Assembly: GCA_913042205.1 (NCBI GenBank)
Contig: CAJWIY010000010.1
Location: forward strand, 1-43,554
DNA: 43,554 nucleotides
Direction of reading: 5' to 3'
DNA from: an uncultured Gammaproteobacteria bacterium
Lineage (GTDB): Bacteria; Pseudomonadota; Gammaproteobacteria; Pseudomonadales; Litorivicinaceae
The position numbers were made by a program, and so were the translations under genes. Shown piece after piece: positions 16,876 through 27,147 of this stretch. The notes beneath the pieces were generated by a model. That model was given only the letters and a program-made list of their open reading frames with translations, was not told where the DNA came from and did not search any database. How positions within the stretch are numbered: position 1 is the first letter of the stretch; each line of letters opens with the position of its first letter.

Positions 16876-18113
16876 ATGTCAAAGCGTCGAGTGGTGATCA
16901 CGGGGTTGGGTATGTTAAGTCCCTGTGGCGTAACCGTCGAGGAGTCATGGAAGGCGATTCTGGACGGGCGGAGTGGCATATCTGCCATTACAGAATTTGA
17001 TACCACAGACTTCCCAACGAAATTCGCGGGATTAGTCCCTGAGTTTGATCTTGAGCAGTACATGCCTGGCAAAGAAGCCCGTAAAATGGATCCTTTTATC
17101 CAGTTTGGTATGGTGAGCGCTATTCAAGCGGTAGAGCAGTCAGGATTGATGGACTCTGGTTTTGATCCGACTCGCGTCGGCGTCTCAATTGGATCCGGTA
17201 TTGGTGGGTTAACACTAATTGAGAATACGACCTTGCTTTTGAGTCAACGCGGACCACGTAGGGTCTCCCCGTTTTTTGTACCCGGATCGATCATAAACAT
17301 GATTGCTGGTAATTTGGCGATCAAATATGGCTTTCAGGGCCCTAACATCGCAATCACCACCGCTTGTACGACTTCGACGCATTGCATTGGCTTTGGTGCG
17401 CGTATGATCGCCTACGGAGATGCTGATATTGTGATAGCCGGTGGCGCTGAAAAAGCGTCTACCCAGCTCGGGATAGCAGGGTTTTCCGCGGCACGTGCCT
17501 TATCCACTCGAAATGACGCCCCTGAAGCGGCAAGTCGCCCTTGGGATAAAGATCGGGACGGTTTTGTACTGGCCGATGGAGCAGCGACCATGGTGCTTGA
17601 AGACTATGAGTCGGCGAAAGCGCGTGGAGCTAACATCATAGCTGAGCTGGTTGGTTTCGGCATGAGTGATGATGCTCATCACATGACGGCACCCGCTGAG
17701 GATGGTCGTGGTGCTCGCTCGGCGATGGTTAACGCCCTGAAAGACGCAGGCTTGGCGGTAGACGAGGTTAGCTATGTGAATGCACATGGGACATCGACCC
17801 CACTAGGAGACGTGGCGGAATCACAAGCCATTGAAGCATTGATGGGTGCGCATGCACCACACGTCGCAGTGAGTTCGACAAAATCAATGACAGGGCATGC
17901 TCTGGGAGCTGCCGGTGCACTCGAGGCCTGTTTCAGTGTTCTTTCAATCCGTGATCAGGTGCTACCACCAACCATCAACCTTGATGAAGTTGGGGAAGGG
18001 TGCCGTTTGGATTATGTGCCAAATACGGCACGTGAAGCGTTCGTTGATATTGCCGCGTCCAATAGTTTTGGCTTTGGTGGTACTAACGGAACATTGATCT
18101 TTAAGCGGGTGTG

Positions 18114-18114
<1 letters not shown>
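16876..18114 (+). CDS. fabF: 3-oxoacyl-[ACP] synthase II FabF
   Basis: Condensing enzyme (KAS II) that elongates acyl-ACP. The start is ATG 16876 ([13 protein letters not shown], the family N-terminus), giving 412 aa. A longer in-frame start at 16822 would be read through the terminator hairpin and is rejected. The active site is Cys164 in TTACTTSTH, with the catalytic histidines in [12 protein letters not shown] and [13 protein letters not shown], and the typical GFGGTNG near the end. It lies downstream of the acpP terminator. Confidence 0.97.
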
Positions 18115-20676
<2,562 letters not shown>

Positions 20677-20789
20677 TAGAGATCTAGATTACAAGATACA
20701 CACGTATTGGAACTGAAGGTAGTGCGCTGGTCATTACATAAACTTTCTGTCGCTGCATTCTTTGAATGGTGACCCTTTTTCCATTTATC

Positions 20790-20801
20790 TTGACTAGTCA
20801 A
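20790..20801. promoter_or_regulatory. 12-base perfect palindrome TTGACTAGTCAA
   Basis: TTGACTAGTCAA reads the same on both strands and lies in the holB-tatD gap. It could be an operator. Its left half also resembles a -35 box (TTGACT), with a weak CATATC 17 bases downstream. No regulator is assigned. Confidence 0.3.
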
Positions 20802-20851
20802 ACATCTGTCTGCATATCCGGTCCGTGCAAAATCATATACTCAAAACCTGC

Positions 20852-20962
20852 TTAAACTTTTACTTTAATATAGATAACTTCAATGTGTTCTAGCTCAAAG
20901 TCATCCTTAAAAAAAATAAGTGTCGGGATACCGTTTATGCCTCTGGAAGTGTAATTCTCAAA
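20852..20962 (-). pseudogene. Remnant of a thioredoxin-like gene
   Basis: Read on the minus strand, 36 codons between two TAA stops give a peptide containing SRGINGIPTLIFFKD. This matches the thioredoxin region around the cis-proline (E. coli TrxA has YGIRGIPTLLLFKNG). The preceding residues FENYT also fit. The WCGPC half that should lie upstream is missing: the frame is stopped at 20963-20965 and beyond that lies tatD. After FKD the sequence continues FELEHIEVIYIKVKV and ends early, unlike a normal thioredoxin C-terminus. I read it as a decayed, N-terminally truncated copy. There is no start codon, so expression is not expected. Confidence 0.6.
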
Positions 20963-21004
20963 TTACTTGCGCATCACTGTTACAATTTGCTTCGAGGAGT
21001 ATTC

Positions 21005-21778
21005 ATGATTGATTCACATTGCCATCTCGACTGTATTGATGTCTCGGACCGTGAAGGCGGAATTCAGGCCGTATTGGACTTGGCTCATGAACACGGCGTG
21101 GACAGAATGCTGTGTATTTCGATCACACTTGAGAATGACGCTCCGAGGCGACTTGCCAAGGCCTATGACGCTGTATGGGCAACAGTTGGGGTCCATCCAT
21201 GCCATGCGCATGAGGAGTCGGAGGTGACTGTTGACCAACTATTAGAGCTCACCCGAGCAGACTCTATCATTGCGCTCGGTGAAACGGGTTTGGATGGTTT
21301 TCATGAACCGGTGACCGATGTGCAACGTGAGAGTTTTGTAACCCATTTGCTGGCGGGCAAGCAGGCGGGCTTACCTATTGTTGTGCACACTCGAGACGCA
21401 CGCGACGAAACGATCGAATTGATCAAGACACATGGTTCGACTGACGTTCCGGGTGTACTACATTGCTTTACAGAGTCATGGGAGATGGCGAAGCAAGCCA
21501 TCGATCTTGGTTATTACATCTCGATGTCAGGTATCGTGAGTTTCCCTAAAGCGACTAATGTGCACGAGGTCTGTCGAAAGATCCCAGATGATCGTTTATT
21601 GATCGAAACCGATTCACCGTGGCTTGCGCCAGTGCCTTATCGTGGGAAACCAAATGAGCCAGCGTTCGTCAGTTATGTGGCCGAGGCGGTCGCTCAAATA
21701 AGGGGCACAGAGCCTCAGGTAATTGCTGATCAAACGACTGAGAATTTTTTTCGCTTATTCGGGGCAGCTAATCCGTGA
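21005..21778 (+). CDS. TatD family metal-dependent hydrolase (DNase)
   Basis: A 257-aa TatD/YcfH-type protein with the amidohydrolase-like barrel. Metal ligands are visible in IDSHCHLD at the N-terminus, GETGLDGF, PIVVHTRDA, VLHCFTES and ETDSPWLAP. Family members show 3'-5' exonuclease activity on DNA or RNA. The ATG at 21005 has GAGGAG at the right distance. A TTG at 20987 would add six residues and is less likely. It sits after holB, as ycfH does in E. coli. It overlaps the TetR gene by four bases. Confidence 0.93.
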   Translation: MIDSHCHLDCIDVSDREGGIQAVLDLAHEHGVDRMLCISITLENDAPRRLAKAYDAVWATVGVHPCHAHEESEVTVDQLLELTRADSIIALGETGLDGFHEPVTDVQRESFVTHLLAGKQAGLPIVVHTRDARDETIELIKTHGSTDVPGVLHCFTESWEMAKQAIDLGYYISMSGIVSFPKATNVHEVCRKIPDDRLLIETDSPWLAPVPYRGKPNEPAFVSYVAEAVAQIRGTEPQVIADQTTENFFRLFGAANP

Positions 21779-22413
21779 TTCCGACTGAATCAGCGAGGAG
21801 TGAGCGCGATCATCGCAAACGGCAGGCGTTTATTGGTCGTGAACAAGACATTCTCTCTGTGAGTGAAAGGCTAATGGCAGACAAGGGTGTTCGCAAAGTT
21901 TCTGTAGATACTATTGCCGCTCGAACCGGAATAGGTAAGGGCACGATCTATAAGCATTTCGATAGTAAGCGTGGTCTGTTGATCGCCTTAGCTATGCGGC
22001 ATTATGATACGTTATTCGAATTGCTGGGACGTTCCACTGATCCTGCACAAGCTCTGTCTGACTGGATTGAAGCACGGCTTAACGGTGCCCGACAGTCAAT
22101 GTTAATTCGAGAATTGACGGAGACATTGGCAGATGATTCGGGGGCTCTCTCAAAAATTCAGGAATCTCAGGCCCAGATGCGAAAGCGCCTCGCACAAGTA
22201 TTGTCCGGATCATCGACTACGCGGGGAGAGTCTATGGAACGCGCCATGTGGCTTGAATCACTTGTTCAGGGGGCACTCGTTGAAATGGAATCGCCCCTAA
22301 AATTGCCGTCGTCTGATATAGACGAGTGGATTGAGTCCATCACACGAATCGCTTTAGTGTTGTTAAACCAACCGAGACAACCTGAAAAAGACCAGCGATT
22401 GACCTATCTTTAG
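21775..22413 (+). CDS. TetR family transcriptional regulator
   Basis: A 212-aa one-domain repressor type. The N-terminal helix-turn-helix is clear at about 35-75 (VSVDTIAARTGIGKGTIYKHFDSKRGLL). The C-terminal half, the ligand and dimer domain, has no recognisable ligand signature. The GTG start overlaps the tatD stop (GTGA). A TetR gene also follows tatD in Pseudomonas. Its targets are unknown. The nearby palindromes at 20790 and 23573 are candidate operators but nothing links them to it. It converges on the MOSC gene with a four-base overlap. Confidence 0.9.
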   Translation: MIPTESARSERDHRKRQAFIGREQDILSVSERLMADKGVRKVSVDTIAARTGIGKGTIYKHFDSKRGLLIALAMRHYDTLFELLGRSTDPAQALSDWIEARLNGARQSMLIRELTETLADDSGALSKIQESQAQMRKRLAQVLSGSSTTRGESMERAMWLESLVQGALVEMESPLKLPSSDIDEWIESITRIALVLLNQPRQPEKDQRLTYL

Positions 22414-23141
22414 TCGTCTACCCTAACTCGGTCCCCTGTGCTAATAACCCCACTTCTGTTCGTGCGCAGGAATACCCCACACACATCTGTTTCGCATAAC
22501 TGATTAAGGTGATCAAGGAATCCTCTAGTACGTTTACCATGCCAGTCAAACTCAGTAGCACGGCATCTAACAATCGGTTCAATGACCTCGAAATGTGCGG
22601 ATCCTATCATCAACGTTTTTCCCACCCATTGAAGCTCTTGGAAGGGTTTCGCCTGTTCGATTAATAGATTACCTCGATAGCGCTCAGGATAATCTGTCGT
22701 ACCCGTAGCGTTGGCGATAGCATTGATGGTTGAACGATTCAGTAGCGAGATATATGCCTCTTTTTCGTCGGTAAACCCGCTCTCGAGGGTCTCAAGTGTA
22801 AATTGTCCGAGTGAGGGGTCGAGACGTGATATCCATTCTGCGAAGGTTCTTCCTTCTAACAAATCCCGTGACATGGTCAGCGTTTGATCGGAATGACTAA
22901 GGGTGACATAGTCAGTCGTCCACTGTATTCGAATATCTGCACAGAGATTGGATTGTGTGGACTGCAGAAAATATTTCTTTGATCGCCAGTTTTTTGGATC
23001 CGGCGGTACTCGGTCGCAGAACTGGAGTGCATGCCGACGGTCACCCGGCAGCGTTTTCCCTCCTTCAACTGCGACATCTGACAATAGCTCGCCGGCGAGT
23101 CCTTTGATTGGGTAGCGTGTGATGGACGTGAGAATCATCAA
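22410..23141 (-). CDS. MOSC domain-containing protein
   Basis: A 243-aa protein with an N-terminal MOSC beta-barrel domain (ITRYPIKGLAGELL and GDRRHALQ) and a C-terminal MOSC domain with the conserved cysteine in PIVRCRATEFDW and the typical ending GVISTGDRVRV. Such proteins resemble mARC and YcbX, molybdenum-cofactor enzymes that reduce N-hydroxylated compounds. Cofactor binding here is inferred from the family. Its ATG overlaps the stop of the epimerase gene by four bases, so it is the second gene of that short operon. Confidence 0.88.
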   Translation of the reverse strand: MMILTSITRYPIKGLAGELLSDVAVEGGKTLPGDRRHALQFCDRVPPDPKNWRSKKYFLQSTQSNLCADIRIQWTTDYVTLSHSDQTLTMSRDLLEGRTFAEWISRLDPSLGQFTLETLESGFTDEKEAYISLLNRSTINAIANATGTTDYPERYRGNLLIEQAKPFQELQWVGKTLMIGSAHFEVIEPIVRCRATEFDWHGKRTRGFLDHLNQLCETDVCGVFLRTNRSGVISTGDRVRVDD

Positions 23142-23554
23142 AATGACTTAGTGGGATGTTCGCACAACTCCAGCAGCACGCCTTCGGTATCTTTCGGATG
23201 TACAAAAGCGACCTTGGTGCCGTGAGCGCCGGGCACTGGTGTTTCGTTGATTAGCGTGAAGCCCCCTTGTCGGAGACGATCGAGCTCAGCCTCGATATTG
23301 GTGACCGTGATCGCTAATTGTTGGAGTCCTCCTTTACCAGCATTTTTTCGGATAAATTTTGCAATCGGGCTTTCCGGCTCTGTTGCCGCAATCAATTCGA
23401 TACATGACTCGCCAATCTGGAAAAATGCAGTTTCTACTTTCTGCGAATCGATACGCTCTCGTCCGGTAAGCTTAAACCCAAGGCCTTGATAGGTTTTGAT
23501 AGCTTCCTCGATATCTGTGACTGCAATGCCAATATGGTCAATTTTATGCAGCAT
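23138..23554 (-). CDS. mce: Methylmalonyl-CoA epimerase
   Basis: Converts (S)- to (R)-methylmalonyl-CoA, the form used by the mutase encoded nearby. The 138-aa glyoxalase/VOC-fold protein starts MLHKIDHIGIAVTDIEEAI, with the metal-binding His in the DHIGIAV block, and contains GLQQLAITV, GAHGTKVAFVHPKDTEGVLLELCE with further metal ligands. I use ATG 23554, where the family N-terminus begins and GGAGG lies ten bases upstream. A longer in-frame start at 23596 adds unrelated residues. It is on the same strand as the mutase and carboxylase genes but separated from them by the opposing CBS gene. Confidence 0.93.
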   Translation of the reverse strand: MLHKIDHIGIAVTDIEEAIKTYQGLGFKLTGRERIDSQKVETAFFQIGESCIELIAATEPESPIAKFIRKNAGKGGLQQLAITVTNIEAELDRLRQGGFTLINETPVPGAHGTKVAFVHPKDTEGVLLELCEHPTKSF

Positions 23555-23572
23555 ACCTATTATTCCTCCATA

Positions 23573-23591
23573 TCTTAGAAGTATTCTAAGA
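23573..23591. promoter_or_regulatory. 19-base palindrome in the mce/CBS divergent region
   Basis: TCTTAGAA (23573-23580) and TTCTAAGA (23584-23591) are perfect inverted repeats around GTA. The site lies in the 64-base region between the divergent epimerase and CBS-domain genes and so could control both. It has the size and symmetry of a dimeric repressor operator. The cognate regulator is unknown. Confidence 0.5.
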
Positions 23592-23618
23592 GCCAAGCAT
23601 AATGAAAAGGAGGCTCAG

Positions 23619-24029
23619 ATGTTTAGATCAATAGTTGTGGACGACTTTATGACTACGCACCTGGCAACCGCAAAACCCGAAATGGATTTACTTTCCCTTG
23701 TCGATTTGTTGCTCATTCAGACTATATCCGGCGCCCCAGTTGTTGATGAGAATGGCAAATTGGTGGGTATGATTTCCGAACAGGACTGTCTAAGGGCAAT
23801 CCTAGTGGGCACATATCAGGGTGACATCGGCGGGCGGGTTTGCGACGCAATGAGTGTACCGGTAGAGACAATCCAATTAGGGTCAAATATCGTTGAGGTT
23901 GCTGAGCGGATGCTTAAAACAAACCGACGACGATTCCCGGTGGTTGACTCAGACGGTAACCTTCGGGGCCAGATTTCAAGACGAGATATTCTCCGTGCTG
24001 TGCGGGCCTATGAGATTCCAAATATGTGA
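23619..24029 (+). CDS. Tandem CBS-domain protein
   Basis: A 136-aa protein made only of a CBS pair (Bateman module), which typically binds adenosine nucleotides such as AMP, ATP or SAM. The first CBS is at about 8-65 (GAPVVDENGKLVGMISEQDCLRAIL) and the second at about 75-132 (RRFPVVDSDGNLRGQISRRDILRAV). No effector domain is attached. ATG 23619 is decided by AAGGAGG six bases upstream; an in-frame upstream start at 23496 would overlap the epimerase gene. It is inserted, on the opposite strand, between mce and the mutase genes. A role in sensing energy state for that pathway is possible but unproven. Confidence 0.88.
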   Translation: MFRSIVVDDFMTTHLATAKPEMDLLSLVDLLLIQTISGAPVVDENGKLVGMISEQDCLRAILVGTYQGDIGGRVCDAMSVPVETIQLGSNIVEVAERMLKTNRRRFPVVDSDGNLRGQISRRDILRAVRAYEIPNM

Positions 24030-24046
24030 GAAAAAAGGTGGCGGAG

Positions 24047-25012
24047 TTATAGGTTATTTTCAAGCCAATCTATACAACTGATGGAGGCTTGAGTCGGCGA
24101 TATTTGCCCAAGGGTCACACGCTCCTTCTGTGCTTTATAGAAATCCGACCAAGCCACATTTTCGTCTAGATGATTTGCTATTCCCTCACTCAAAAGCCGC
24201 TCAAACCATTGGCTTGCCTGACCCGTTCTCCTTTCCGGGATCGCCTCAGTTCCGGCTTCGCAATAGGCACCAATTCGGTCCCACAGGGCTTCAATACCTC
24301 GTTGTTCCAGAGAGCTCACAGATAACACCTCGGGTCTCCAAAATCCCTGATGATTTAGATATCCCATGGCGTTTTTATAATGGACTACCGACTGGTTCGC
24401 CAATCGCTCTGCATCACCGTCGGCCTTGTTGATGACAATGAAATTAGCTACTTCCAAGATACCTTTTTTGATTCCCTGTATCTCGTCACCACCACCGGGT
24501 TGAATAAGTACAAGAAATAAGTCTGTCATCGAATGGACTTCGTATTCACTCTGACCAACACCGACAGTCTCGATTAGGATGACATCAAACCCTGCCGATT
24601 CGGTGACTAAAATCGCTTCACGCGTTCGGTTAGCAACACCACCTAAGGAACGTCCGGCTGGTGATGGTCTGATAAAAGCCTCACTTTTACGTGACAACTC
24701 TTCCATTCTGGTCTTGTCACCTAGAATTGAGCCCCCGTAGAGGGGAGAGGATGGGTCTACAGCAAGCACCCCAACGCGTTTTCCGAGACCAATTAGAAAG
24801 AGCCCAAAGGCCTCGATAAATGTTGATTTTCCAACGCCGGGAACGCCGGAGATACCGATACGGACGCTTTGCCCACTGTGAGGGAGGCACTGCTCAAGGA
24901 GCGCCGCTGCCTGTTTTCGATGCATTGGATTTGTGGATTCGATCAGCGTGATAGCTTTAGCCAGAGCGCGGCGCTCGCCGTTTCGTAGTGCATTGAAGTC
25001 GATCTCAGGCAC
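24047..25012 (-). CDS. meaB: Methylmalonyl-CoA mutase-associated GTPase MeaB
   Basis: G3E-type P-loop GTPase that protects and reloads methylmalonyl-CoA mutase with adenosylcobalamin (human MMAA, E. coli ArgK/YgfD). The 321-aa protein has Walker [13 protein letters not shown], the switch region [25 protein letters not shown] and the base-recognition NKADGD. The GTG start overlaps the mutase stop by eight bases, so the two proteins are made in coupled fashion, as expected for a chaperone and client. It is the last gene of the carboxylase-mutase operon. Confidence 0.95.
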   Translation of the reverse strand: MPEIDFNALRNGERRALAKAITLIESTNPMHRKQAAALLEQCLPHSGQSVRIGISGVPGVGKSTFIEAFGLFLIGLGKRVGVLAVDPSSPLYGGSILGDKTRMEELSRKSEAFIRPSPAGRSLGGVANRTREAILVTESAGFDVILIETVGVGQSEYEVHSMTDLFLVLIQPGGGDEIQGIKKGILEVANFIVINKADGDAERLANQSVVHYKNAMGYLNHQGFWRPEVLSVSSLEQRGIEALWDRIGAYCEAGTEAIPERRTGQASQWFERLLSEGIANHLDENVAWSDFYKAQKERVTLGQISPTQASISCIDWLENNL

Positions 25013-27140
25013 CTATGCTCTCGATAGCATCAAGCACTGACTTGGCACAGTCCGGAATCTTGGTTCCCGGACCAAATATTGCGGCGACCCCATGATCATA
25101 CAGAGCCTGATAATCCTTTCGTGGGATGACTCCACCAGCGAAAATCACAATATCATCTCCACCCTCTGCCACGAGCGTAGATATAAGTTCAGGAATGAGA
25201 GTTAAGTGACCGGCTGCAAGTGAGCTTACGCCAATAGCATGTGCATCATTTTCGACCGCCTGACGGGCGACCTCTGCCGGGGTTGAGAACATTGGGCTTA
25301 GATCAACATCAAACCCGAGATCAGCAAAGGCGGTCGCCACCACTTTGGCACCACGGTCATGGCCATCTTGGCCCATTTTCGCCACTAATATTCGAGGTCT
25401 ACGACCAGCATGGCGTTCGAATTTAGCAATACGCGAACTCAAGGCTTGCCAGTCTGGTTCGTTCTGAAAATGACTCCCATACACGCCTGTAACACTCCGA
25501 TGGGTTGCTTGGAAACGTTTAAACACAACTTCCATTGCATCAGAGATTTCGCCAACTGTACACCGTGCCCGCATCGCCTCGATGGCGAGAGCAAGTAAAT
25601 TACCAGATCCTCCTGCGGCGCAATCCGTAATGGCCTTGAGGCAACCATCAGCATGTTTTTGATCTCGATTGGCCTTGATACGTTTGAGTTGCGCGATCTG
25701 GGCCTCTCGAACTTTTTGATTATCGATTGAAAGGACGTCAAATTCCTCTTCGGTGCCCTCTGGTGAGATATATTTGTTGACACCAACAATTACGTCCTCA
25801 CCACGGTCAATCCGAGCTTGTTTATTGGTCGCCGATTCTTCGATACGAAGCTTTGGTAGACCAGCCTCAATAGCCTTGGCCATACCACCTTCCTTCTCGA
25901 CCTCAGTGATCAATTCGCGTGCCCGTTCCGCTAAGTCGTTGGTGAGTGATTCCATCATGTATGATCCGCCCCAAGGATCGACAACCTGACGGATCCCGGT
26001 CTCTTCCTGAAGAATGAGTTGGGTGTTGCGAGCAATCCGTGCACTGAATTCTGTGGGTAATCCAATTGCTTCGTCAAATGAGTTTGTGTGCAGTGACTGG
26101 GTTCCACCAAAGATGGAGGCCATGGCCTCAATCGTTGTGCGTACTACGTTGTTGTATGGATCCTGCTCGGTTAAGGACCAGCCCGAGGTCTGACAATGGG
26201 TTCTCAAAACTGTCGACCGCTCTGATTTTGGATTGAATTCGTTGATGATTTCGGTCCACAGTAACCGCGCGGCACGCAGCTTCGCAATCTCCATGAAAAA
26301 GTTCATCCCAATTCCAAAAAAGAATGATAAACGTGGCGCGAACTGGTCGATGTCGAGACCTGCTGACAGTGCCGTACGGACATATTCTTTGCCATCTGCG
26401 AGGGTGTATGCTAGCTCAAGAGCAGCATCCGCTCCTGCCTCTTGAAGATGGTACCCAGAGATTGAAATGGTATTGAATTTGGGCATTCTAGCGGAGCAAT
26501 ATTCGATAACATCACCAATGATACGCATCGACGGCTTGGGCGGATAAATATAGGTATTACGCACCATGAACTCTTTCAAGATGTCGTTTTGAATTGTTCC
26601 TGACAATTCTTCTTGGGAAACTCCCTGTTCTTCGGCCGCGACAATGTACCCCGCTAGCACCGGGAGAACTGCACCATTCATGGTCATTGACACAGAGACC
26701 TGATCGAGTGGAATGCCTTCAAACAGTATTTTCATGTCTTCGACGGAGTCGATCGCTACACCCGCCTTCCCGACATCACCAGATACGCGAGGATGGTCTG
26801 AGTCATACCCCCGGTGTGTTGCAAGATCAAATGCGACCGATGCACCCTGGCCGCCTGCAGCAAGGGCTTTCCGATAGAACGTATTCGACTCTTCTGCGGT
26901 TGAAAAACCAGCATATTGCCGAATCGTCCAAGGGCGACCTGCATACATTGTGGCTTTTGGACCTCGCACGAAGGGCGTCATGCCCGGCATGCTGTTCAGA
27001 TGCTTGAGATGCTTGATATCGTCCCCGGTATACAGAATTTTTAACCCGATACCTTCTGGTGTGAACCAGGTCATTTCATCGGGAGTCAGTCCCTTAGATT
27101 CTTCTGAGACTAATTCTTTCCACCTTTTCTTTTCTGTCAT
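25005..27140 (-). CDS. scpA: Methylmalonyl-CoA mutase (single-chain, B12-dependent)
   Basis: Interconverts (R)-methylmalonyl-CoA and succinyl-CoA. The 711-aa length fits the homodimeric type (human MUT, E. coli ScpA/Sbm). The N-terminal barrel binds the substrate ([27 protein letters not shown]). The C-terminal cobalamin domain carries the base-off motif DGHDRG (about 591-596) with the cobalt-binding His, then SSLAAGH and the GG loop IFAGGVIP. It lies seven bases after the carboxylase and overlaps meaB. Relatives with altered substrate range exist (isobutyryl-CoA mutases), but the whole neighbourhood points to propionate. Confidence 0.96.
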   Translation of the reverse strand: MTEKKRWKELVSEESKGLTPDEMTWFTPEGIGLKILYTGDDIKHLKHLNSMPGMTPFVRGPKATMYAGRPWTIRQYAGFSTAEESNTFYRKALAAGGQGASVAFDLATHRGYDSDHPRVSGDVGKAGVAIDSVEDMKILFEGIPLDQVSVSMTMNGAVLPVLAGYIVAAEEQGVSQEELSGTIQNDILKEFMVRNTYIYPPKPSMRIIGDVIEYCSARMPKFNTISISGYHLQEAGADAALELAYTLADGKEYVRTALSAGLDIDQFAPRLSFFFGIGMNFFMEIAKLRAARLLWTEIINEFNPKSERSTVLRTHCQTSGWSLTEQDPYNNVVRTTIEAMASIFGGTQSLHTNSFDEAIGLPTEFSARIARNTQLILQEETGIRQVVDPWGGSYMMESLTNDLAERARELITEVEKEGGMAKAIEAGLPKLRIEESATNKQARIDRGEDVIVGVNKYISPEGTEEEFDVLSIDNQKVREAQIAQLKRIKANRDQKHADGCLKAITDCAAGGSGNLLALAIEAMRARCTVGEISDAMEVVFKRFQATHRSVTGVYGSHFQNEPDWQALSSRIAKFERHAGRRPRILVAKMGQDGHDRGAKVVATAFADLGFDVDLSPMFSTPAEVARQAVENDAHAIGVSSLAAGHLTLIPELISTLVAEGGDDIVIFAGGVIPRKDYQALYDHGVAAIFGPGTKIPDCAKSVLDAIESIGA

Positions 27141-27147
27141 AACGGCC

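Larger units (their letters stand above)
20677..21004. other. AT-rich intergenic gap between holB and tatD
   Basis: These 328 bases contain no intact gene. They are visibly richer in A and T than the flanks and have stop codons in all frames. They hold a palindrome (20790-20801) and a degenerate thioredoxin-like fragment on the minus strand (20852-20962). A GAGGAG ribosome binding site for tatD lies at the right end. The Pseudomonas cluster carries pilZ at this spot; no PilZ-like sequence is recognisable here. Confidence 0.7.
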
